Positions 1-9,319 are shown, numbered from the stretch's first letter. The stretch: DNA of 12,647 bases from Podila epigama (GCA_015679605.1 JAAAVE010000869.1:1-12647); one strand, 5' to 3'. Notes: generated from the sequence alone by a model not told the origin. Made by a program: numbers and translations.

Positions 1-1129
1 TTTTTTTGTTTGTCCTTCACCCCCTTCCTCAGCTTTGCTCCCTATCTTGGTCATATTGGAGCACGGCATGTTTCTTTTGTACGAAAACTGTGCATGGCAG
101 ACACGCACATTGTTCGTCTGATTATCCGTTTGTTTGTGCTTGTCCATTCATCCTTGTCTCTCTCTCTCTCCCCCCTTTTTTCCCCTTGATTTGTCTGACA
201 AGCATACGATGCGACAACATGGTTGAAATGAGTGGCCACAAAATGTACATACTCGACTAGCTTTGGAGCCATGTTCAGAACATTCAGCACAAGTTCACGC
301 TTTGATTATGTTTTTTTTTCCCCTTACCTTGTAAACTCACCATCCAATGTCCTCATCGCTCAATCTTGAATCTTCAATTCTTGACAAGTGATTCCCCATT
401 ACCGACCGATCATTTTTATCTCTTTGCAAGCCTCTAGTTTTCCCTACACCCCTCTCCTTTCTCCACAAGTTTGTACCCACAGAACATTGAATGTCAATGG
501 ACAAAATGGATGATTGACCAAAAAAGCAATCGTTCATCCCTCCCCCCTACCACCACCTCTTTTTTTTTTTTTTTTTTGCTTCTCATCTTGCCCCTCTCTC
601 ATTCTCTCTGCTCTGTTGTCCCTCCCTCCCCTTGTTGAAAGAACTGTGCGTATTTTGGGGCGTGCACTGGCTGTAAATTTGACATTACAATAATAAGCGT
701 TGGAAAAATGTCCGTTTCGTTGTTTACTCCACTCTCCTTTTTTCTTTTTTTGTTGTCCTTTTTTTTTTTTCCATTTCCCATTGCTTGTTCTTTATTTTCA
801 ACCTTTCACCGCACACCTTTCTTTTTTTTTCTTGTTTCCCTTCTTGTCCTTCATTGACCCATACACCCTACATCCTATTGTATTTTTATTGCCTTATACC
901 CTCGCTTAATCCAACAACATCTCTTCTACCATTTCGACAAGCAACAGAAAAATAAAAGAAAAACAGTCTGATAACTACCAATCCCTTCGACTTGCACAAC
1001 CATCAATATACTACTTCACCTCGAAAACCATAATCAGCACTTTCCCTTTTCTCCCACTTTTATCATCAACTACAACAATTACAACAGCTACAACAATTAC
1101 AACAATTACAACAATCACGACAATAACAA
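1..1129. other. Pyrimidine-rich non-coding region upstream of the LRR gene
   Basis: No open frame here looks like a protein. Short frames on both strands are low-complexity readings of C/T tracts. The + strand is strongly pyrimidine-rich, with a TC dinucleotide run at about 157-170, an 18-T run at 560-577, a 12-T run at 759-770 and many CTTTT blocks. From about 900 to 1129 there is no ATG on the + strand, as expected of a clean 5' leader for the gene that starts at 1130. I see no clear TATA box. The left part may be promoter or the 3' untranslated region of a gene outside the window; the sequence does not decide which. Confidence 0.6.
1071..1124 (+). repeat. Six tandem 9-nt CAA-rich units just before the LRR start codon
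   Basis: Six consecutive 9-nt units based on TACAACAAT lie at 1071-1124. Four are perfect (starting at 1071, 1089, 1098 and 1107) and two are diverged (1080 and 1116). They end five bases before the ATG at 1130. In the frame of that ATG they read Gln-Gln-Leu repeats and then hit TAA at 1124-1126, so they are not part of the protein. CAA-rich unstructured leaders are known to favour ribosome scanning in other systems; a translational role here is inference. Confidence 0.75.
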
Positions 1130-4100
1130 ATGGGTGGAGTTGTGTCGCGCGAACATGCAAAACTTCCATTCGCCTACTCGCACGCTCGTCAGGACCACGC
1201 TCATAGCGCTGCCAGTACCAGGGCCACGACCAAGCGGCGTCTTGCATCAAGGCTGCTCCTTCATCGGAACTCGGACAGTAACAGCAGCAACACCACATCT
1301 GTCACACCTTTTCCCGCCACTCTGGACGATGGCAATCATGGCTTTGAACATTCCATGTTTGGCGTAGGACCAGGCGGAGTCGCCTATGGTGGCGGGAGTA
1401 TTACCATTGGTGGACTTGGTGGCAGTGGTGCAGGTTCACACTCAGCCTTTGGTGGCGTATCGACGAACAACAACTTGATCCCCATGTCAGTGTTCCTTGA
1501 AAGCTCACCTACAAGGGCCACTTTTGGTCATGCAGATGTCGTCTCCTTGAGCTCAATGCTAGACCAAGGCCCAGAATCCGATTTTGATCCATACGAGTCG
1601 AGAGAAGGCAGCTTGATGGATCTCGAAGAAGCCCTCGGTGCCTACGTCGGTGGTGGAGGCAATGCCAACAACAATATAACAGGCGGAGACAGAGGCGCCG
1701 AAGGAAGTGCGGGGCCCCAGCGCCATTTGGGTGTTCTCCGTGATTCTGATTCTGGTCATGAGCGATCTATCCGGTCACGGTCCGACACTGTCAACTCTAT
1801 CCGTTGGTACGGATTTCCGGATACGCTCTCTGCTCAAATCAACACTCTAGCAACGACAACCGCAACCACGACAACAATAGCAACTACAGCAACAGGGACA
1901 ATGATGCCACAGAGCGAGCACCCCACCAAAGACTCCACCAGCACTGGTGAGGAGCAAAGACTAGAGAATGTTTACACTGAAACACCCAGACTTCCTTCAC
2001 TTGCGTTGGGTTCGGATGTTGAGCTCAGCAAAATTTCTATCCTTGCAGCTGACAAGGCCTTGACCACGACCATTGCCTCACATGCTGACGGAACCAAGAG
2101 TAGTCTGGTGGGACGACCCTCTTCAGAGCTTGGGCCAGCTTCAGAGCCCATTCTGTCGCATCTATCCCTCACACCACCTCCAAAGACCCGCATGTGCAAG
2201 GACCACCAAGGGTCCTTGGCATCACTGTCCTCCTGGATTGCAGAAGAGCGTCTTGATTCAGACAAGGAGTCAAAAAGGGAATCGGACGAAGAAGAAGGAG
2301 CGTCAGAGCAGGATAATGACATGGACATCATCTCTGCACTTTCGATCGCAGACTTTCCAGACCGCAAGGGCCGCAATCGTCATCCCGATCATCGTATCAC
2401 GCTTGCATCCGCATTGGCAACCACGCCACCTGACCCAAAGTTGCCATACCCACGGCTGTCCATGGACGAGGAGGACTGTTGTGTTGCGCCTCTGAGCAAC
2501 AATACCTCATGGATGGATCAGGAAGAGTACGAGAATATCGTACACATTCCACAAGATTTTTTCGGTCAGGGCAGGCACTTTCAACAAGGATATGGTCTTG
2601 ACTTAGACGAACAAGATCCCGAGGATGAGGACGGTTCAGGGGCCGGGGCAAGAAACCATGCCAATATGTATGGGTTGGGTGGTGCCAGGAATGTGAGCTA
2701 TGGCTACCTAGGCCTCAACGGTCTTGACGACCTCCTCAAGCCTTCTGTTGATGAAGATGTAGCACATTTGAGTCCGATTCCCTTTGCAGAACTGCCTAGC
2801 CTGACCAACATTGGTCTTTGCAACCATGGTATTGTAAAGCTCTCTGCCAACATTCGTCTCCTTGGCTCCACAACCTGTCTTCAACTGTAAGTGTTTTGTT
2901 ACAAATATCATGAGAAGGATTACTTTTTTTGCATGCATGCCAATGCCAATTGGATGGACAAGGGTGTGTGTGTGTGTGTGTGGATTATGGCATTCTTTTA
3001 GTAAACAAGACTAAACTCCAACACTCCTACTCCTCCTCCCCCTTGCACGTTACATAATGCACAAACAAAATGCATCCATCTTGTTTTGTGTCATGCCACT
3101 TTCCCTTTTTTTTTTTCCCTCCGTTCCTCCACAGTTGCTGCAATGATCTATGTAGTGTCCCAGCCGAGATTGGATACATGCGCAATTTGACATTGCTCGA
3201 CCTATCCAAGAACAGTCTAACAAGCATCCCAGATTCAGTCCAATACCTGAGCAAACTTGTCGACCTCAAGCTCTCCTTCAACTTTCTCGAATCTCTACCC
3301 GCAAGCTTAGGTCAACTCACCAAGCTTGCAAACCTAACAGTGGACAACAACCGATTGCATCGCATCCCACCCCAGATTGGTCATATCAAAGGTCTGGTCA
3401 CGCTTGAACTCTCTGATAATCCTATCGAAGTCCTACCTGCTGAAATTGGTCGTCTTCAGATGCTTCGAAGCCTCAAACTTGGACGATGTCCACTTTTGCT
3501 CGAATTTACGCATTCGCCTTTACACTCTCCACCAACACTCTTGGAACTTGCAGCACGCGTCATCGTGCGACATGACCTCAAGGTCTCCACCATGCTGCCA
3601 AGTCATTTAAAGAATTATCTCAAGACAGCTCAGCGATGTACCTTCTGTGAAGGTCCTTATTTCGAGTCGTCCTATAAACGTGGCAAGATCATTGAAAAGA
3701 ATGATCAACGGATCCCACTCGAGTACACACTCTGTCATCCACATTGGAATACAGAGATGGAACGTGTTCGACTCCTCTTTTGCTCAAGACCAGTGACCGC
3801 ACCACCACCGCCACCACCTCCTTTTAGCACATCCACCACCATGGCTGGATTGGCTTCCTCCTTTGAATCCCGAGTCAATAGCAGAAGGCAATCGAAATCT
3901 GGTGCTTCTGGCGCCCAGGCGGCAGCCGCAGCCTCAGCATCAGCCTCAGCATCAGCATCAGCAGCAACAACAGCCCCCACTTCTACTTCAACAGCTGTTG
4001 TAGCAACGCCGTCATCCACCACGGTTGCAGGAATAACAAACTCCACAAACCAATCACAACAACGACCACAGCTACAACAACAACATCGAACCGTGTCTTC

Positions 4101-4356
4101 TCTATCCAGTTCCTCGCATTGGCGAACACGTTCCGAGTCTGCCCATCCTCAGAGTGGTAGTAGTGGACTTGGTTCTTCATCAGCATCGACTGCGAACCGA
4201 CTGTGCGTTCACGAGCATCTCTCTCATGGATTCGTGGCAGTGGCAGTGGCAGTGGCGCTCAACTCAACGAGAACAGTATCTTGTCCTCGTCTTTGTCTTC
4301 CTCTTCTTCTTCCTTTCCTACTACAGTTGCCCCTCCTACTCAGCCTTGCTCCATGA
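1130..4356 (+). CDS. Leucine-rich-repeat protein with N-myristoylation signal and C-terminal Cys/His module
   Basis: Two exons, 1130-2886 and 3135-4356, are joined by an intron with GTAAGT donor and CACAG acceptor; the split codon is Leu586. As read, the protein has 992 residues. The start is fixed by an in-frame TAA at 1124-1126. Residues 1-6 (MGGVVS) match the N-myristoylation pattern, and a basic stretch follows. Residues to about 550 are low complexity: Gly-rich (about 77-110), Thr-rich (about 240-260), then acidic/Ser. About seven LRRs of the LxxLxLxxNxL type cover residues 555-710 and cross the splice junction in register. Then comes C754-x2-C757 with C786-x2-H789, a possible metal site, followed by Pro, Ala/Ser and Gln tracts. 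The architecture resembles uncharacterised fungal LRR proteins. A membrane-tethered scaffold is inference; no enzyme domain is visible. The last 50 residues are doubtful because of a probable frame change near 4164-4203. Confidence 0.88.
2887..3134 (+). other. Intron of the LRR gene, with GT microsatellite
   Basis: This 248-nt intron begins GTAAGT and ends in a long T-rich tract followed by CACAG. Removing it fuses a Leu-x-Leu segment directly to a Cys-Cys-Asn-x-Leu segment, which restores a canonical LRR unit; that is strong evidence for the junction. It holds an approximately nine-unit GT repeat at 2964-2982 and the palindromic GCATGCATGC at 2931-2940. The GT run is likely length-polymorphic. 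Confidence 0.88.
3931..3965 (+). repeat. TCAGCA-type coding microsatellite (Ser-Ala repeat)
   Basis: A tandem tract of TCAGCA/GCCTCA hexamers encodes alternating Ser and Ala in the disordered C-terminal part of the LRR protein. A second hexamer tract (CAGTGG) lies at about 4236-4254. Such tracts often vary in unit number between strains and would change the protein length without breaking the frame. Confidence 0.7.
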
Positions 4357-4436
4357 CTACTTTACCACCTCCTGTGCCACCAAGCGCAGGAACGCCATCC
4401 AAAAGTCGTTTCTCACTCCTCATGAAGAAACGATAA
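4164..4436 (+). pseudogene. Probable authentic C-terminus of the LRR protein in a shifted frame
   Basis: The main frame ends at 4356 in a tail made of Val-Ala repeats and Leu/Pro runs, which looks like an out-of-frame reading of Ser codons. The neighbouring frame is open from 4164 to the TAA at 4434-4436. It encodes an RSRASLSW segment, Gly-Ser repeats, a Ser run, a Pro-rich stretch and a basic end (SRFSLLMKKR). Its composition matches the disordered Ser-rich region upstream. Moving from the first frame to the second needs a net -1 change between about 4164 and 4203. I tested the obvious GT-AG pairs there and none restores the frame. A one-base assembly or allele difference is the simplest explanation; programmed frameshifting is possible but unsupported by any slippery site I can see. 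Confidence 0.5.
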
Positions 4437-4833
4437 CCAAAATAATCGTCGCCCAACCTTCGTTTTAAAAAAATTTTGAAATCAGAGATGAAACCTCACT
4501 TCTCATATCATCACCATTTAAACTCTCTTGAGAGAGATGGGCTGACGTGTCAAAATCTCCTTTCAATCATAATCCAAGAAAAAAGAGAACCATTACAAAC
4601 AGACAAACAAAAAAAACTCTTTCGTGGAAAAAATATAGATATTTCGTCGTCTCCTTCAAACTCCAATATTTGAACAACTAAAAAAGACTACTGGTTTCGA
4701 TTCTTTCTATCTTCTTTTGTGGGCATCCTCAAGCCTGTTTTTTTTGGAGGTGAGGTAGAAAACGAAAACAAAAAAAAGGGCTCAAGAAAACACTGACAAT
4801 GGGATGAAAAAGGAATTGACTAGTAGGTCAAAT
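4437..4833. other. Convergent 3' intergenic region between the LRR and eIF5A genes
   Basis: This AT-rich spacer lies between two converging genes. It should contain both 3' untranslated regions. I see A-rich and T-rich runs but no canonical AATAAA on either strand, no coding frame of quality and no RNA gene. Confidence 0.6.
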
Positions 4834-5322
4834 TTAGGCGGTCTTGGGGGCCTCCTTGTAGGAGATGGCGGCCTCCTCACCCATAGAGGCAATGATGGTG
4901 ACAAGGAGCTCCTTGCCATCGTCAAAGTCGGCCTCGATCTTCTCACCGAGGTCACCCTCAGGGACCTTGACGTCATCCTTGCAGGTACCGTCAGCGGTCA
5001 TCAAGTTAAGGAAGCCATCATCGATGTTAACGAGGGTGTATTCCTCACGCTTGATGTTGGGGACATCCATGTTGTGGGTCGAGGGGGAGAGATCCTCGAG
5101 CTTCTTGCCGGTGAAGATATCAATGGCGACCAAGTGGACCTTGGCGTGACCGTGCTTGCCAGTCTTGGAGGTCGACATGTCAACGATCTTGCAGGGACGG
5201 CCCTTGATGACGACGTGTCCGTTCTTGCGGAGAGCAGAGCACTGCATGGGGAAGGTGAGGGAGGCACCGGAGGAGGTACCCTCAAACTGGATGTTGTGCT
5301 GTTCGTCGTCGTGGTCAGCCAT
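4834..5322 (-). CDS. EIF5A: Eukaryotic translation initiation factor 5A (eIF5A)
   Basis: A single uninterrupted exon encodes 162 residues, close to the usual length of about 157-160. eIF5A binds near the ribosomal P/E site and relieves stalling at proline-rich and other difficult sequences, and assists termination. It needs the modified residue hypusine, made from one lysine by deoxyhypusine synthase and hydroxylase. The hypusine loop [12 protein letters not shown] is present, with the target lysine at K56. The N-terminal SH3-like domain (about 20-85) and the C-terminal OB-fold domain (about 86-158) are both complete. The start has a strong AAAAATGG context. Codon use is strongly biased (nearly all Lys are AAG), as expected of a highly expressed gene. 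A splice-acceptor-like CTGTGCAG lies nine bases before the ATG, so a leader intron is likely. Confidence 0.98.
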   Translation of the reverse strand: MADHDDEQHNIQFEGTSSGASLTFPMQCSALRKNGHVVIKGRPCKIVDMSTSKTGKHGHAKVHLVAIDIFTGKKLEDLSPSTHNMDVPNIKREEYTLVNIDDGFLNLMTADGTCKDDVKVPEGDLGEKIEADFDDGKELLVTIIASMGEEAAISYKEAPKTA

Positions 5323-6011
5323 TTTTTAAATCTGCACAGAAATAACAATGAAACAAGAGGTTAGTTTCTTGCACCAAATACCATTTGACTGTTCAGAATA
5401 TATTGAGTAGAAAAGGAATAATAAAGTAGAAGGTGTAATCATGGATATGGCTAGGGTGAGGTGAACGAAAGTGGGGAAAAACTAAAGCGGTAGCCCTTGT
5501 CAAGCTATGGCACTCGATATAAAAGATTGAGCACATAGCCAAAAGAAAGTCCTCTTGTGCACTCGATCAGGCATTGCCATTTCTCCCTTTAGAAAAACGA
5601 AAATCAACCTGGATGAGTTTGTCATCTGGATGTCTTGATTGGAGATGGTGGTGGAGAAATAGAAAGTAGAGCTAATGGAATTCCTTGTTTCCCTAAATCC
5701 TCTCTTGTGTGATAGCCCATCCTTCCAACAAACAACAAAAAAATAAAAAATAAAAAAGAGTAGAACGCAGGTTACAGATGAGTGTTCGGAAATCGTGATG
5801 GTTCTTTACCTTTTGGAGTGGTGGGGAAGGAGTGGAAAAAAAAAAAAAAAAAAAAAAGAAACAGCGATTTTTTTCATTGTTGTTATTTTCGGGGGAATGT
5901 CTGTGGCTTTGCTTTCAAATTTTATTGCACCCCTTAATATACCCGGCTCCATTTTTTTTGGAATAAGATTTTTTCTGGAATTGGTTCTGGCCTCTCTGAA
6001 ATGACGTTGGT
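5323..6011. other. eIF5A promoter and leader plus 3' region of the lipase gene
   Basis: Both flanking genes are on the minus strand, so this spacer holds the lipase 3' end (right) and the eIF5A promoter (left). Read on the minus strand, an acceptor-like CTGTGCAG ends at 5332, and a possible donor AAG|GTAAAG lies at 5810/5809. Together they would define a 478-nt leader intron. Other weaker donors exist, so its 5' end is uncertain. A 22-A run lies at 5836-5857, reading as poly-T on the transcribed strand, next to CT-rich sequence typical of fungal core promoters. I see no convincing open reading frame. Confidence 0.5.
5921..5926 (-). terminator. Polyadenylation signal AATAAA of the lipase gene
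   Basis: TTTATT on the + strand reads AATAAA on the minus strand, 86 bases downstream of the lipase stop codon at 6012-6014. Position and match are what is expected of a polyadenylation signal, though AT-rich sequence makes chance matches common. Confidence 0.5.
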
Positions 6012-7202
6012 TTAAGCAGAAGTAGCTGTTGGCAGGTGCTTCTTGATCCAATCGACATAGTAGGTAATGACCTTCTTGCGGTCTTCCTCTGGCTCGTTAT
6101 GCAGCTCGTGGTAAAATCCTGGCCAGTCCTTGAACTCCTTATCCTTCACTTGTGCTTTATCAAAGAAGGACTTGCAGGCCTCGCAATCTGTCAGGCCATC
6201 AGCAGTTCCGTGACAGATCAACAGAGGTACGTCCTCCGTAATGTCCTTGAACCGAGCCGTCAACAACAGTTTTGCATTGGTCAACATGTCGTAGACGCCT
6301 TGGCTTGTAATGTATCCATGCACCAATGGGTCGGTATCGTACTTTTTGACTTCCTCCACATCGCGAGAGATTTGACTAGAAGGCAGGTTGCTAGGAATCT
6401 GCAGTGAGGGCAGCACCTTGGATACCAAACCAGCAAAGCCGACAGTTAACCCATTGGGTCGGGTTGGGGCCGATGGCAGCACCAGAGGAGCAGAGGCGAT
6501 CACTCCAGAGAGCGTGGTCCTCAAAGGTCCAATGCAGTCATAATTAAGTACCAAGCTTCCACCCTAACAAAAATGCACAAGAAAATAAAAAGATCCTCTT
6601 TCACTGTTAGACAACTTGGTCAAAAAATCATGCCATTCTTTTCGATACCATGGTAAATGCTGGGTGATGCGATGCATACATAGCTGTGACCCATCAAAAA
6701 CAATGGGAAGCCTTCGATTTTACCGCGCTCCAATGCTTCTGTGATGTCTGGAATGGCCTTGGCGTAACCACCCGTCGAGCCGAGGGTCTTGGATTTTTTA
6801 CCTATTCAATGTTCGCCATGTCAGGAAAAAATACGGAGCAAAGACATCGAATACTAAAATTAATTGCTTGTGCTGTAAAGACAGAACATACCAGTCTCTC
6901 CGAATCCACGCTGGTCATAAGCGGACACCTGGAATCCTGCCTTGTTGAACTCTTCAAAGACATGATCGTAGCCTAGTAGTAGCCGGTTCAAAGGAGAGAA
7001 TGCAATAAGTATCGCGATGGAGATCCCAGGGCAACATTGGCTTGAGAAGCAGTCTATGTATTTAAAACGTACGGACGCAATGCTCGCCCAGACCGTGGAT
7101 AAAGACGATGGAGGCAACTGGCTTTCCGGCAGGGTACCAGGTCTTTGTGAAGATATCATGACCATCCTTGGCCTTGATCCATTCGACTTTAGAGGTAGAC
7201 AT
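6012..7202 (-). CDS. YJU3: Monoglyceride lipase-like alpha/beta hydrolase
   Basis: Four exons on the minus strand (7202-7073, 6972-6892, 6801-6680, 6563-6012) give 294 residues, near the length of yeast Yju3 and mammalian MGL. Donors are GTACGT, GTATGT and GTATGC; acceptors end in TAG; all junctions keep the frame. The family splits monoacylglycerols into glycerol and fatty acid, usually at lipid droplets or membranes. The HGLGEH oxyanion-loop motif is at about 36-41. The nucleophile elbow is GHSYGG with Ser110, followed by Asp233 in HGTAD and His266 in a YHELHNEP segment, so the triad is complete. The elbow has Tyr where Met is common. There is no signal peptide. The leader upstream of the ATG is CT-rich and lacks an ATG. 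Substrate preference (monoacylglycerol versus another ester) is inferred from family resemblance. Confidence 0.93.
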
Positions 7203-8105
7203 GTCTGTGAATGCTGCTTTTTCAGTGGTGAAGTTTAGATGTGTGTGAGCAAGTAAAAAGAGAGAAAAAAAGTGTGGAGAAAAGATGTGATGTGTGAATT
7301 TGCAAAGTGAACGAAGAGAACACTCCCTTTTCTTTTGTGATCAAAGTGCTTGTTTGTTCCTGTGGGCCTTTGCACATGACAGAGCAGCAAAGGGAAGATA
7401 TTCCCCCCACCCAATCACACATCAGACCAAGCGTAAAGACAAAAGTGAAGGCGGTAAGGATTCCCCGAGGACCCGACAAGGCAAAGAATGGCTCGATGGG
7501 CCATGGGTCGGTTCTGTTTGTCGCAGTGTTTGATATAGGACGATCGCACTTCAAACTCTGAACCTCATGCCTCAAACCAGGTTGCGACACAAAGGTGAAA
7601 GAAAGACCAAGTGTCAAAAAGCAGGTCTGTCTGACATTTGATATCGATTTCAAAGATTTCTCAATATTCTCATTTTTTGTTGAGCTGCCCAAACCATTGA
7701 TGTTTTGAAAGAGAAAAAAATAATAAAAAGAGTTTCCCGAGAGAAACTCGTTCCAAAAATTATAACGTCTGACAAAGAGAATTGAAGCCAAGAGGAATAT
7801 GTCTAAAAAGAACATAGAAACCTTCATGAACTTTCTCATCCAACATTGTCGGAACTGCTCAATTTTTTTTTCTTCTTTTTTCATTATCTTCTTCCTTTCG
7901 TGTGAATGGGAAAGACGAAAAAAAAAAAAAATTAAAAAAATAATCATTAAATGGACCCAGGGAAAAAAAAAAAAAATCCCCGTGGATCATTTACCCGAAC
8001 CCACCCACTTTGCCAAAGAAATCAAAAAGAAAGAAAGAAAGGCACTGACAGTGTAACACCATAAAAAAAAACAAAAAACAACAAAAACAAAAAACACCCA
8101 TCTAG
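7203..8105. other. Divergent intergenic region between the lipase and PBP-like genes
   Basis: This 903-bp AT-rich spacer separates two divergently transcribed genes. Its left end, read on the minus strand, is the CT-rich leader of the lipase. The right part is A-rich on the + strand, with many A runs from 7919 to 8094. A 241-codon minus-strand frame spans 7222-7947, but its composition (Phe/Lys-rich start, no recognisable domain) suggests a chance frame. The missing 5' exon of the PBP-like gene should lie here if the gene is intact, yet I could not find one by eye. Confidence 0.55.
7730..7749. other. Short inverted repeat (7-bp stem, 6-nt loop)
   Basis: GAGTTTC at 7730-7736 and GAAACTC at 7743-7749 form a perfect 7-bp stem around a six-base loop within the divergent spacer. 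It could be a dimeric protein-binding site or a chance hairpin. Nothing else ties it to a function. Confidence 0.3.
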
Positions 8106-9210
8106 ATGACGGCTAAACTCATTGACGGCTCACTTGATGTCGCAATCGCCTTGACGGAAGGATTATTGGCTGGTATTGCCAAAGGTCATGATGCCTACAA
8201 GATCATTGGAACCTATGTCGAATCACCCCTCTGTAAGGAAACAGCAACAATGAAGCGATGACAAAATGATTGTGATATGGATAATCTTTTTGGACACTCA
8301 CACCATGTTACCATCCTTCTTGATCCATTTTTTTTTGTTGATAATATAAAGGCTGGGCCATTTCAGTAGGACAGACATCCAAGCATGTGGACCGCAAATC
8401 GCTTCGGAATGGCACGATCGGCATCTCAAGGATCGGATCGGGAAGTCATATCATCCCCTATGTCTTGGCCGAACAGGAAGGCTGGCTCAAGGATAGCTCT
8501 TCAGATGACAAGACGAAGGAACCTTTCGACTTTAAGGTCCTCAATACTTTTAAACATATGAGAGATTCTGTCAATGATGGCTCATCGGATGCCTTTCTCT
8601 GGGAGAGGTTTACTACCAAGGTAACAACAACACACATACATGTCTCTGTGTCTGCGCACTTTTCTCTCTCTTTCTCTTTCTTTGCAATGACACAAAGAGA
8701 AAACAAAGACTGTTTGTTACTCACACTTTTTTTTTTCCTGGATACATTCTCATACTCCATAAAATATAGCCATACCATGACTCGAAAGAGGTACGATCTG
8801 TCGACACAATCACACCACCTTGGCCAGCGTTCATGATTGCAGCCTCGACTCGTCATTTGCCTCGGACAAATGGAGAGGAGAGCGACGATGCAGTAACCAA
8901 GGACTCTACATTGGCTCGTTTCTTGGCCGGACTCTCTCAAGCAACAGCCCATTTCACTGACCCACAAAACTATGAGGCATCGGTTCAGTTTGTTCAGGAC
9001 AAGATGTCGTACACTCGTCAGGATGTTCAGGATTGGTTCAGTGGCGTACGGTATCCTAAGCGGGGATGTGCGACTGTCAGCAAGGATGCATTGATCACCT
9101 GTTCAAGGGTTCTTCTTGAGGCAGGTGTTCTCCAAAAGGCCCAAGAGCAGGATGTCAAGACCAACCTCTCAACCAAATATGTCAATGTCCAATTGGCCCA
9201 TTTGGTTTGA
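8106..9210 (+). CDS. Periplasmic-binding-protein-like (Ca3427-type PBP2) protein, N-terminal part missing
   Basis: Three exons are visible: 8106-8232, 8352-8620 and 8770-9210, with GTAAGG and GTAACA donors and AG acceptors that keep the frame. They give 278 residues from the first ATG. Visible motifs are LTEG (16-19), IGISRIGSGSH (65-75) and a TPPW segment (147-150). These resemble fungal and bacterial type-2 periplasmic-binding folds of the Candida albicans Ca3427 group, related to the nitrate/taurine/thiamine-precursor binding proteins. The natural ligand is not established. The codon just before the ATG is TAG, and CATCTAG|ATG looks like a splice acceptor. The family normally has roughly 50 more residues before this point, including the first beta strand of the fold. 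Either an upstream exon is unrecognised or the gene is 5'-truncated. There is no signal peptide, so the protein is presumably intracellular. Confidence 0.82.
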
Positions 9211-9319
9211 TCCAATGTTGCTCTTTTTTTTTTTTCCTCCATCACAAAGGAAGTGCTACAACAACGCTGAAAACAATGCGCCTTTTCACATATATATCCA
9301 TTCAAGTTTTTTATCCAGC

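Noticed and set aside
1-909. Short open frames on both strands in the left region (for example 6-260 and 700-909)
   Set aside because: Their translations are Phe/Pro/Leu or Lys/Glu-rich readings of C/T tracts with no family resemblance.
4230-4356. Hydrophobic C-terminal membrane segment in the LRR protein
   Set aside because: The Val-Ala and Leu-rich stretch arises where Ser/Gly codon repeats are read out of frame, so it is probably an artefact of the frame disruption.
4693-4703. tRNA B-box-like sequence GGTTTCGATTC
   Set aside because: It has one extra base compared with the consensus, and there is no A box or cloverleaf arms at proper spacing.
5518-5523. TATAAA box on the + strand
   Set aside because: No + strand gene starts downstream of it; the next genes on both sides are transcribed from the minus strand.
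7222-7947. A 241-codon open frame on the minus strand in the spacer upstream of the lipase
   Set aside because: It begins in a Phe-rich reading of poly-A/T sequence, shows no domain or regular composition, and covers the lipase leader and promoter. It is most likely a chance frame.
7799-8056. Possible missing first exon of the PBP-like gene, with a VDHLPEPTHF segment
   Set aside because: It has only faint resemblance to the expected N-terminal strand, is embedded in Lys-rich low-complexity sequence, and has no suitable donor that leads in frame to 8106.
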